Positions 38,511 through 48,600 of a stretch of DNA of 64,000 bases are shown here, piece after piece. Each line of letters opens with the position of its first letter. The first letter of the stretch is position 1. The notes under the pieces are model-generated. The model made no database searches. It was not told where the DNA came from and was given only the letters and a program-made list of their open reading frames with translations. The stretch is from Clostridia bacterium (GTDB taxonomy: Bacteria; Bacillota_A; Clostridia; TANB77; CAG-508): NCBI GenBank assembly GCA_022791475.1, contig JAAVZD010000014.1, positions 60,260-124,259 on the forward strand, written 5' to 3'. Position numbers and translations under genes: made by a program.

Positions 38511-38539
38511 ATTATAAAGAAAAAAAACAGAAATGTCAA
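38511..38539 (-). promoter_or_regulatory. perfect consensus promoter of the antisense RNA
   Basis: On the minus strand TTGACA (38,539-38,534), 17-base spacer, TATAAT (38,516-38,511). Confidence 0.75.
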
Positions 38540-38558
38540 TAGAAATGAGGAAATAAAA

Positions 38559-40883
38559 GTGCAAGAATTGATAGAAGGATTAAATGATAAACAAAAAGAA
38601 GCGGTACTTAAAACAGAAGGACCATGTTTAGTAATAGCAGGTGCAGGAAGCGGAAAAACAAAAGTATTAACACATAAAATAGCATATTTAATAAGTGAAA
38701 AAAAGGTACTTCCATGGAATATACTTGCAATAACATTTACTAATAAAGCAGCAAATGAAATGAAACAGAGAATAGAAGGCTTAGTTGGTGATAAGTCAAA
38801 AGATATGTGGATAGGAACATTCCACTCTATTTGTGTACGTATACTAAGAAAATTTATAGATAGAATCGGCTTTGACTCTTCATTTATAATTTTTGATACT
38901 CAAGATCAAAGAACATTAATAAAAGAATGCTTAAAATCATTAAATATAGATGATAAAATGTATACAGATAGAAGTGTATTAGCAGAAATTAGTAATGGTA
39001 AAAACGAAATGTTAGAGCCTTCAAGCTATAAAATTAAATACCAAGGAGACTTTAGAAGAGAGAAAATAGGCGAAATATATGAATTATATCAAAAACGTTT
39101 AAAAGAAAATAACGCAATAGATTTTGATGATATTATAAACTACACTATAAAAGTATTAACAGAAAATCCAGACGTATTAGAATACTATTCTCAAAAATTC
39201 AAATATGTTTTAGTAGATGAATACCAAGATACAAACAAAGCTCAATTCACACTAGTTAGTATTCTAGCTTCATACTATGGTAATATTACAGTGGTCGGTG
39301 ATAATGACCAGGGGATTTATAGTTTTCGAGGCGCAGACATTACAAATATTCTAAACTTTGAAAAAGATTTCCCAGGAACAACAATAATAAAACTAGAACA
39401 AAATTATCGTTGTACAGGAAATATTTTAAAAGCAGCAAATTCAGTTATAAAACATAATGAGAATAAATATGATAAAAAACTATGGACAGAAAATGATGAA
39501 GGAAAGTTGCCATGCATATATCAGGGAGACGATGAATATGATGAAGCAAGATACATAGTAGATAGAATAAATCATTTAAAAACAGAAGAATATTATAAAT
39601 ATTCAGATTTTTCAATTCTATATAGAATGAACTCTCAATCAAGAGCAATAGAAGATATTTTAAATAGGGAGCAGATACCTTACAAAGTAATAGGTGGCTT
39701 AAAATTCTATGAAAGAAAAGAAATAAAAGATGCACTTAGCTATTTAAGGCTAATAGCAAACCCATCAGATAACATATCATTAAGAAGAGTAATAAATGAG
39801 CCAAAACGCGGCATAGGAAAAACAAGCTTAGACAATATTGGGCAGTTATCAGAGCAAACAGGAAAATCGATGTATGAAATAATAAAAAATGCAGACCAAT
39901 ATGGCTTAAATAGAGTATTTGCAAACTCAAGGGAATTTATAAACTTAATAGAAGAATTATCTGCAAAAAAAGAAGAATTAACAATATCAGAATTATTAAA
40001 AGAAGTGCTTAGAAAATCAGGATACACAAAAGCATTAGAACTTGAAAATACAATAGAAGCGGAAAGTAGAATTCAAAACTTAGAAGAACTTATGACAGTT
40101 GCAATAGAATTTGAAGAACAAGAAGCAGAAAACTCACTAAATAATTTCTTAGAAGGAATAACACTATCTAGTGATATAGACAATTTAGAAGAAACAGACG
40201 ATATGGTAACACTAATGACACTTCATAGTGCCAAAGGGTTAGAGTTTCCAGCTGTCTTCTTAGTAGGAATGGAAGAAGGAATATTTCCAGGTTATAAATC
40301 AATAGGAGAACCAAAAGAATTAGAAGAAGAAAGACGACTATTCTATGTAGGAATAACAAGAGCAAAAGAATACTTACATTTAACATGTGCAAAGCACAGA
40401 ACAATATTTGGTTCAACAAGTTATAATTCAATTTCAAGGTTCGTAGGGGAAATACCAGAGGAATTGTTAGAAGGATATAAAGAAATAAGCTCAAGTAAAG
40501 AAGAAAGCTTTGAAGATTCAAACTATGGATGGAGCTATGGAACAAACTATTCAGGCAAAGTAAAAACATATAAATTTGAAGAACCCGTAGCAAAAGAAGT
40601 TGCACAAAGTAAATTATCAACAAATAACTCAAAAAATGTGGATACTATTTCAGGTTTTGCATTCAGAACAGCAGAAAGTTTCCTAAATTCATTAAATAAA
40701 CCACAAGAGAATATAAATATGGCAAAATATAAAGCAGGACAAAGAGTTTACCACAAAAAATTTGGAGAAGGAACCATAAACTATGTAGAGCAAGAAGGAG
40801 AAGACTTAAAAGTAGATATAACCTTCGACAAAGCAGGGCACAAACGCCTAATGGCAAAATTCGCAGGGTTAGAGATATTATAG
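38559..40883 (+). CDS. pcrA: PcrA/UvrD-family ATP-dependent DNA helicase
   Basis: 774 residues from GTG 38,559, with ATGAGGA upstream; the frame is open further up, but that part lies in the antisense RNA unit and has no homology-like sequence. Superfamily 1 motifs in order: GAGSGKT (residues 28-34), AITFTNKAANEM, DEYQDTN, GDNDQGIYSFRGAD, QNYRCTGNIL, MTLHSAKGLEF and FYVGITRAKEYLHL. The C-terminus YKAGQRVYHKKFGEGTI is the UvrD/PcrA Tudor-like RNA polymerase-binding domain. It unwinds DNA in repair and at replication-transcription conflicts. Confidence 0.95.
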   Translation: MQELIEGLNDKQKEAVLKTEGPCLVIAGAGSGKTKVLTHKIAYLISEKKVLPWNILAITFTNKAANEMKQRIEGLVGDKSKDMWIGTFHSICVRILRKFIDRIGFDSSFIIFDTQDQRTLIKECLKSLNIDDKMYTDRSVLAEISNGKNEMLEPSSYKIKYQGDFRREKIGEIYELYQKRLKENNAIDFDDIINYTIKVLTENPDVLEYYSQKFKYVLVDEYQDTNKAQFTLVSILASYYGNITVVGDNDQGIYSFRGADITNILNFEKDFPGTTIIKLEQNYRCTGNILKAANSVIKHNENKYDKKLWTENDEGKLPCIYQGDDEYDEARYIVDRINHLKTEEYYKYSDFSILYRMNSQSRAIEDILNREQIPYKVIGGLKFYERKEIKDALSYLRLIANPSDNISLRRVINEPKRGIGKTSLDNIGQLSEQTGKSMYEIIKNADQYGLNRVFANSREFINLIEELSAKKEELTISELLKEVLRKSGYTKALELENTIEAESRIQNLEELMTVAIEFEEQEAENSLNNFLEGITLSSDIDNLEETDDMVTLMTLHSAKGLEFPAVFLVGMEEGIFPGYKSIGEPKELEEERRLFYVGITRAKEYLHLTCAKHRTIFGSTSYNSISRFVGEIPEELLEGYKEISSSKEESFEDSNYGWSYGTNYSGKVKTYKFEEPVAKEVAQSKLSTNNSKNVDTISGFAFRTAESFLNSLNKPQENINMAKYKAGQRVYHKKFGEGTINYVEQEGEDLKVDITFDKAGHKRLMAKFAGLEIL

Positions 40884-41000
40884 AGTATTAATGAATAGTG
40901 AATAATATAAACTTTCGGTTTGATGTAGGGGACGTAGCCTTTGGCGACCAATTCTTCGAAGAAATAGCTAAAAATATAACAAACATTAAAGGAGTAATAT

Positions 41001-41561
41001 ATGAAAAAAATAATGATAGACATGGATGATGTAATATGTGATGGTGGATTTCTAAGCTTAATAAATCAATTTTTAAAATCTAATTATACTACAGAAGACG
41101 TAAGAGGTTACTATATGCAAGACCTAATACCAAAAGAACAATACAAAGAATGGTCAAAATTTTTTAACACAAAAAATTTATATAACTATGTAGAATTTCT
41201 ACCAAATACTTATGAAGTAATGGAAAAACTATCTAAAAAATATGAACTATACATAGTAACAGCATATATATTCAGAGATAACGAAGAATATTCAGCTAAT
41301 AACTTAAAAAATAAATTTGAGTGGTTATTCGAAAATTTACCATTTATATCACCCAACAATTACATTTTTACAACTAATAAAGAAATAATAAATTGTGATA
41401 TAAAAATAGACGATAAACTTTCAAACCTAAGCGGAAATGCCCAAACCAAAATGCTATTTACAGCATATCACAATAAAAATATAACAGAGGAAGAATTAAA
41501 AGAAAATGGAGTCATTCGTGTAAATGGGTGGAGGGATATAGAAAAAATATTACTAAAATAG
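41001..41561 (+). CDS. 5'(3')-deoxyribonucleotidase-like HAD phosphatase
   Basis: 186 residues, TAAAGGAGTAA upstream. HAD motif I IDMDDVICD (D7, D9), motif II around LYIVTAYIFRD, and motif III with DIKIDDKLSNLSG near residues 132-145 fit NT5C-type nucleotidases that dephosphorylate deoxyribonucleoside monophosphates. The length is normal. It is followed by the two small coat-like genes, but each has its own ribosome-binding site and spacing. Confidence 0.75.
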   Translation: MKKIMIDMDDVICDGGFLSLINQFLKSNYTTEDVRGYYMQDLIPKEQYKEWSKFFNTKNLYNYVEFLPNTYEVMEKLSKKYELYIVTAYIFRDNEEYSANNLKNKFEWLFENLPFISPNNYIFTTNKEIINCDIKIDDKLSNLSGNAQTKMLFTAYHNKNITEEELKENGVIRVNGWRDIEKILLK

Positions 41562-41643
41562 TGGGAAACCACTATTTTTTTGTATAAGTTAAAACAAATA
41601 CGTTAATAATAAAAATATATATGTGGAGAAAGGAAGGATAAAT

Positions 41644-41832
41644 ATGGCAAATTTAACACAAGTAGAATTACAAAATTTAAGGCACTTAATAGGAGCACAC
41701 GAAACTTCATATCAAAAATTAAATACTTATGCTTCGCAGGCAGTAGACCCACAAATAAAGCAAATGTTCACAAAATCAGCACAAGACGCACTAAATACAA
41801 AACAAAAATTAATGTCATTTCTAAACAATTAG
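41644..41832 (+). CDS. small spore coat-like (CotF-related) protein
   Basis: 62 residues; ATG 41,644 with AAAGGAAGG upstream. Helical pattern NLTQVELQNLRHLIGAHETS, then YASQAVDPQIKQMFTKSAQDAL, typical of small clostridial coat proteins related to CotF (first helix pair of a ferritin-like bundle). It is adjacent to another CotF-like gene. Role in the coat is inferred from family likeness. Confidence 0.65.
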   Translation: MANLTQVELQNLRHLIGAHETSYQKLNTYASQAVDPQIKQMFTKSAQDALNTKQKLMSFLNN

Positions 41833-41842
41833 AATATAAATG

Positions 41843-41897
41843 GCACAATTAGGGACAGTCCCCAATTGAGAAAAATGGGACAATTTTGGGGCACCCT
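41843..41897. repeat. GGGACAGTCCCC-type palindromic repeat
   Basis: CAATT-AGGGACAGTCCCC-AATTG (41,846-41,868) followed by a second GGGACAATTTTGGGGC inverted motif. Similar palindromes are scattered in many Firmicute genomes; no gene is in it. Confidence 0.45.
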
Positions 41898-42005
41898 TTT
41901 TAAAGTAAATTGTATATGTATTTATTACGAACCAATTACTTAAAAGGAAACGTTCTAAATAGAGTAATACAATGGAAAATTAACGGGTGAAAAGGAGAAA
42001 ATGTT

Positions 42006-42248
42006 ATGGATGAAAAAACGATGGTAAATGATATTTTAAGTGGCTTAAAAGCTAGCCTTACAACATATCAAGGAGTTATTTCAGAAGCTGAAAATATACA
42101 GTTAAGGCAAACTATTCAACAAATTAGAAATAATGATGAAAGTTTTCAATATGAACTATTTAAAGTAGCTGGGGCAAAAGGTTATTATAAGCCAGCAGCA
42201 CAGGCAACTGTTACAGAAATTCAAACAGTAAAAAATGAATTACAATAA
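42006..42248 (+). CDS. CotF-family spore coat protein
   Basis: 80 residues, GAAAAGGAGAA upstream. DEKTMVNDILSGLKASLTTYQ and later DESFQYELFKVAGAKGYYKPA fit the CotF domain (helical, ending in a G-[WY]-Y-x-P-like motif). It lies next to the 62-residue coat-like gene. Expression is expected in the mother cell late in sporulation. Confidence 0.8.
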   Translation: MDEKTMVNDILSGLKASLTTYQGVISEAENIQLRQTIQQIRNNDESFQYELFKVAGAKGYYKPAAQATVTEIQTVKNELQ

Positions 42249-42277
42249 AATTATAAAAAAGAAAGAATAAATAATTT

Positions 42278-42318
42278 CACAAATTAAGAATTTGTTATTT
42301 ACAAATTCTTAATTTGTG
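42278..42318 (+). terminator. 17-bp perfect hairpin, probable terminator
   Basis: CACAAATTAAGAATTTG pairs with CAAATTCTTAATTTGTG around a 7-base loop; only a weak T tail follows. Confidence 0.55.
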
Positions 42319-42541
42319 TTGTTAAATTCTGTTTTACATATAGGTTAAATTTTGAAATGCTAAATCCGCAATTCCTTGATTCCCATATAAAAGATAATAT
42401 TTAATTTGTTTTTGTAAAGAAAATATAACAAAACAAAAATATTAGCAAATTTTGCTAAAAAAAATGCAAAAAACCTTTATTTCCCTAGAAAAATACTTTT
42501 GAAATACTTTGTAATATTTAAAAAATGGAAGTTTTTGTCGA

Positions 42542-42570
42542 TTGACTTAAAACTTTTTTTTTTTTATAGT
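42542..42570 (+). promoter_or_regulatory. promoter of the giant adhesin gene with poly-T spacer
   Basis: TTGACT (42,542-42,547), 17-base spacer, TATAGT (42,565-42,570). The spacer contains a run of 12 T residues (42,554-42,565) whose length would set promoter spacing. TGTCGAT, one mismatch from a Spo0A box, overlaps the -35. Confidence 0.6.
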
Positions 42571-42611
42571 AGAGTTACCATGAATATATTTTTAGAAGGA
42601 GAAAAAAGAAT

Positions 42612-45600
42612 ATGGACAAGGGAAAAATCAAAAATTTAGTTGTAAATAACAAAAATAAATTAGTAATTGCATTAACAATATTATTAATATCAATATTGTT
42701 AATAAGCATAATTACATATGCAACAAGTAATCAAGACTATGTAGTTGAAGTGAAAGATAATGGCTCAGAAAATATAGCTCAAAATTCAGATTCAAGCGTA
42801 ACTAAAAAAATAGTATCAGAAAATACAAAAAATTTAACTTACGAAGTAGCAATTAATAATTTAAAAACGAGAAGTACTAACCCAGAAGTAGCAGTATTAA
42901 TAGATACTTCTAGTAGTATGGAAATTAATGATATAGAAACACAAGTAAAACCTAAAGCAATTGAATTTGTTAGAGGTTTATTAACTGATGTTAATGGTGT
43001 TAGAATTTCTATATCTAATAATCATGAAGTAAAAGCAGGACTAGGAGCAGTTACTACAACTAACTATACAAGTCATATTAATGATTTAGTAGCTGGTGAA
43101 GGCTCAAATTTATCAGATGGAATTGATAAGGCTGTAAGTACATTTTCAACAACTGAAAATGAGAAATACCTAATAATATTTTCAGATGCAACAGACTCAG
43201 TACTAGAAAAATTACAACTAACTGTAAATAATGGAATAAATGTATATTCTATACTAACAGATATTACTAATAATGAATATACACAAAATCCAGAAACAGT
43301 CGGAAACGTACAAATGATAAGTGACATAGAAAGTTTTTCTCCTATATATAATAAAATAAATAACAGTATAATAAATGTAAAAGTAAAAGATATATTTACT
43401 GCAGAAACAAATGAATATTTCACATTAACAAAAGCAACAAATAATCCTGCAGATGTAATATTTACTAAAACAGAAGATGGATATGAATTAGAATGTGCAG
43501 ATATTAAAGCAGGAGAAACTAAAAAAGTACAATTTACATTAACAATAAATGAAGATAGCAAAATAGACTCAAGAAAAATATATACTGATTTAAATACTAG
43601 TAGTAAAATGACAATTGACTATGATAATTGTACTGGTGATAAAATAAATTATGAAATGGAACATTCACCTATATATATCATATGTAAAAAATATAGCTTA
43701 ACAATAAAAGCAGTTAGCGAAAAGAGTGATAAGCTTCCAGTTTCAGACTTAGACATACAAGTAATAGGAAAAAGAACAAATGACGAAGAAGGAAATCCAG
43801 TAAAAGGGACTATAGTATTCGATGAAATATTAAAAACAAATAGTAAAGGTGAAATAATAGTAGATAATTTAAAAACCTTAGGAGATATTACATTTGAGAT
43901 AAAACCATTGGTCAATCAAATAGGATATTCTGATACTAGTGCAACAACAATTATAGTACATAATAGACCAGCAGATAATGGCTTGACAGCGACTGCTGAT
44001 GTAGGAAAAGAACCAGTAGTTAATAATACAACTAGAGATATATTGGTTGAACTTCCAATAACAGTTCAAACACTTGCAATAAATATAGATACAATAGATA
44101 GAGATAACTCAAATGTAAAATTAGGAAACATAGAATATAGATTAATTCAACCAAAACTAAACAGCAAATATGAAATGGAAGCATTATATGGAACAACAGA
44201 TGCACAAGGAAAATTAACATTTAGGCCAACTGTAATGACAAAAGATGGAACATATGAATATATACTTTCACAACTTACAGAACAAGATGGCTACGATTCT
44301 ATGGGAAATGTTACATTAATAGTAAAATTTGAAAATGGAAAAATAGTAGAAAATGGATTCAAACATAAATATAACGATAATATAGAAACTAAAAGGGTAA
44401 GCGAATATGTAGGAAATGTAACAGTAAAAAATGAATCAGAAAATTCAGATACATTCAAATTAGAAATAAATGTAATGGATTCAGTAAATGATACAAAAAG
44501 ATTAGAAGGAGCAGTATATGATCTTGAATTAACAAGAGTAGCTTCAAATGGACAACAAATAAAAAATACAATCTTTGGAGTAACAACAGATGAAAATGGA
44601 AAGATAGAACTTAATCTACCAGGAAAAGGTTACTTAAGCCTAAAAGTAAGAGAAACTAAACCAGCAACAGGTTACCACGCAGATACTCAAGAAAAAACAA
44701 TAATATTTACAAGAGTTCAAGGAAGAGTAGATCAAGTAAGCAGAGTACTTCCAGATGGTATAACAAACATAAATGCACTACCAGATTCAGATGCAAATGC
44801 ACTAGTAGTAAACATTAAAAGTGTTGAAAGAGCCGGAAAAAATAGAGTACAAATACATTTGATAGATAAAGATGAACAAGACATAAACCTTTTAGGGGTA
44901 TCACTTACTTTAATAGATGTAGCAACAAATAAAAATTATACAGGTATTACAGATGAAAATGGAATAGTAAATTTCTTAGTAGATGATAAAGAAGCAGGTC
45001 AATACCCATTTGATATAATGTTAACAAATGGCTCACCATATGGATATATAAATTCAGAAAATAAATTAGGAAGAATAAGTATACAATATGGAGATGACAA
45101 ATATATAAACGATTGTAGCGATTTACCACCATATTCAGTACAAGTTTTCCAACCTGATATATCAGTAGATAGCGAAGATTTTGAATATCATACAGCTAAA
45201 GTAAAAATAGGTTTAACACCAGATTCAGCAAATACAAATAACCTACAAGTAAAACTAGTTGATGACCAAAACAAACCAATAGAAGGTGCAAAATATGATA
45301 TTACAATTGAATCAGGAGATATAGTAAGAAAAATAATAGGAAGACTAACAGATAAAAATGGAATGTTATCAACAAAACTTATAGGTACTGATGTAATTAC
45401 AATAAAAATAAAAGAAACAGAAACAATAAAAGGACATGTGATAAATAACCAAGAGCAAATAATAGATCTTAGAAAAGAAAATGGAGCATATGTAATAGAT
45501 AATCAAGAACCATACAAAGATTATGATGGAACCACACAAAAAATAGGTGCAGAAATTTCAGGAAAAACAGTTATTTACCACGATGTAAATAAACCAAAAA

Positions 45601-48600
45601 CAGGAAATAATACATTATTAAACTTATATGTATATAAGAAGGATATTAATAATAATTATGTAGGAAACGTAAGAACTGTACTTACATCAGAAACATTAAA
45701 ACTTGGAGGATCTGCTATAACAGAGTCAACTAATTATACAGGAATAGCTAAATCAGGAAAAACATTTACTTTAAATCCTGCAATAACTGATACAAAAGAC
45801 CATGTAGGATATTTTGAAGTAGAAGGAATAGAAGTAAATGGTGCCGAGTTAAACAATGGTGAAAGAGTAGACTACTTATATATGTACGAAGTAGATGCTA
45901 ATGGAAAAGTATTAGAAAATACAAAGATAACATTAAAATTAACATTTAGGTACAATAAAGAAAAGGAAATTATACAAATTACCAATGTTGAAGCAACATG
46001 GGGAAATAGATTAATTACAAAAAGAGAATTTAGTGGATATGAAACAAGTGTTGCATATGAGTCAAATGTATACTTAGATATCTATACAAACTATGATGAT
46101 GTAGGAAACTTTGCATTAAATTTAGAAAAGATAGGTAAAAACCAAAACAAATTATATGGAGCAAAATACGATGTTATAGTAACAAGACCTGATGGAACAA
46201 CAGTAGTAAGAAAAGGAATAGATATAACAGATGAAACAGAATTTACAGGAATATTTGTATCAGCAGGAACAAGAATAGAAATTACAGAAGTAGAAGCTCC
46301 AATAGGATATGAATTAAATGAATATACTGAAATATTAACAATTAAAAGTGTTGACCCAGTAACTGGTCAAATTGAAGTTGAAATGGAAAAAAGTGGATAT
46401 TCTACACCAAGAGCAAAATTAGAACCATTACAAGAAACAATATTAGAAGATGGAACATATAAAACAGAAGCAAAATTAGTATTAACAGACTATGAACTAG
46501 ACACATTTAAGTTTGGAATAAAAACGCAAGAAGCTAATACAAAAAATCCAATACAAGGATACAAATTTACAATTTCTTCAGACCAAGGAGCACAAGCAAC
46601 TACTAAAGAAACAGATAGTGAAGGAAAAACAGCAACTTTAGTTGGAGCAAACTATGAAGAAGAAGACTATATTGTAACATATAGAGTAGAAAATATAAAA
46701 GCAGCAGAGTACTTTAAAAAATTATCTTCAACAATAGAAGTAAAAGTAGTATTTGACTTAAATGGAGAAGTAAAAAGTGAAGCAACACTTCAAGCTAATA
46801 AGTCATTAGCAGGTTATGGTTCAATATGGGAAATAGAATCTACAAGAAAATCAAAAGAAAATGAAAATGATATTAATATAGTAATAAATGTAGAACCACA
46901 AGAAAAATTAATAGTTAATATTATAACAGAAGATATATTAAGTAAACAACAATTAACAAATGCAGAATACGAAATAACACCATCAATAACAAAAGCAATA
47001 GGAACAACAAAAATAGAAGTAGGATATGTATTACCAAATGGAGCAAATACATATACGATAAAACATACTAATGTTGTAAATGACTACATGAAAATATCAG
47101 ATAAAGCTTTCAAAATAACATATGATGAAAATGGAGATATTTCTACACAAATTCCACCAGAAACATCATCAGAAGGTATGTCAATAGTTTCATACAGTGG
47201 AAAAGAAATAACTATAAAAATTCAAATAGAACCAGAAGTACCATTTGTAATTACAAATAAATCATATTTTGGAGATAACTTATTAGCAAATTCTAAATTT
47301 GAAATAACATTAGAAAATGTAGCAAGTAAAACATCTATTACAAATCCACAGGGAAATGCAATAAGTTATGTTGGAAAATTTGGAAACAATGAAGAAATAA
47401 CATATATAATAAAACAAGTTTCAGCACATGAAGGCTATGCTTTAGTTCCTGAATTTAGAGTAAAAGTAACTTATGATGAAAATAGGAATATAACAAATGC
47501 ACAAATAGAAGGAAATGTAAACGATAATGTAGTATTTGCAATAGCAAGTACAATACAACCATCAACAACAACAGATGTAGGATATAGAGGAAATCCAAAT
47601 GGAATAGTAAATATACAAGTTAAGAACTATCCAGAGGTACAATTTAATATCCAAAATTTGGATAAACAAGATAAAACTACAGTATTATATGGAGCAATAT
47701 ATGAAGTAACATCTACAATTCCAACAAAAGAAGATGGAGCAATGGTAGATGAAACAGGAACTGCAGTAGCACACTTAGATAGAGGAGCATTTAATACAAC
47801 AGTAGAATATACAATAAAGGAATTAAATCCATCACCAAGATATCAAACAATGCTAGCAGATGCAGTTATAGAAGTAGATTTTGATGAAAATGGGTTTATA
47901 ATAAATACACCAAGAGTTACAAAATTAAACGATATAGTATTAGCTTCAATACCAACTCAAAATGCACAAGAAGATAAATTTAAAGTTGATATAAAAATAT
48001 TAAGCAATCCTAAACTTGCAATAACAATTAATAAAATTGACGAAGAATCAAACCAACCATTAGAAAAAGTTGATTTTGAAATAACAGCAAGAATAGAAAA
48101 AGAAAATCTAGCTAATTTTACAGAAGAAATAAGAAATAAAATTATATTAGATTCAGCTGAAATAACTGAAGAAGAGTACTTATCACAATTATTTGATAGA
48201 CTAAAAATAAATCCAGAAACCATACAAAATAGTAAAAGAGATATTGCAGTATATAATACATATAATGAATTAACTAATCTAACTGATGATGAAATAAACA
48301 GATTTGCAAATGCAGTAAACACAACAGATAGAATAAATATACTTGTAGAAACAGGAAAAGTTACAAGAGAAGATATTAATAACAACATAGATAAAGTTAC
48401 AAATAAAAATATAATAGATGAATTAATTAAATGTAATTTATTTACACAAGATATGGTAAATGAAGAGCTTGCAAAATTAAAGAGCCTAGTAAGAATAGAT
48501 AGGACAGTAGCAACAACAAATAAACTTGGTCAAGCAGTAGCATACGTAGACAAAACACTTGCAAGCAAAACAATTGAATATACAATAAAAGAAATTAGAA

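Larger units (their letters stand above)
42249..42611. other. intergenic region: terminator, poly-T promoter and leader of the giant adhesin gene
   Basis: No protein gene seen. A perfect 17-bp hairpin (42,278-42,318) follows the coat gene. About 230 AT-rich bases without recognised structure follow, then the adhesin promoter (42,542-42,570) and a leader with AGAAGGAG just before the ATG at 42,612. Confidence 0.6.

Noticed and set aside
38451..38558. N-terminal extension of PcrA starting at ATG 38,451
   Set aside because: The extension is not helicase-like, overlaps the antisense RNA unit and lacks a ribosome-binding site; GTG 38,559 is preceded by AGGA and starts directly before the family N-terminus.
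41843..41897. Hairpins between the coat genes as a riboswitch
   Set aside because: Simple GGGACAGTCCCC palindromes of this kind are common dispersed repeats; no aptamer core is visible.
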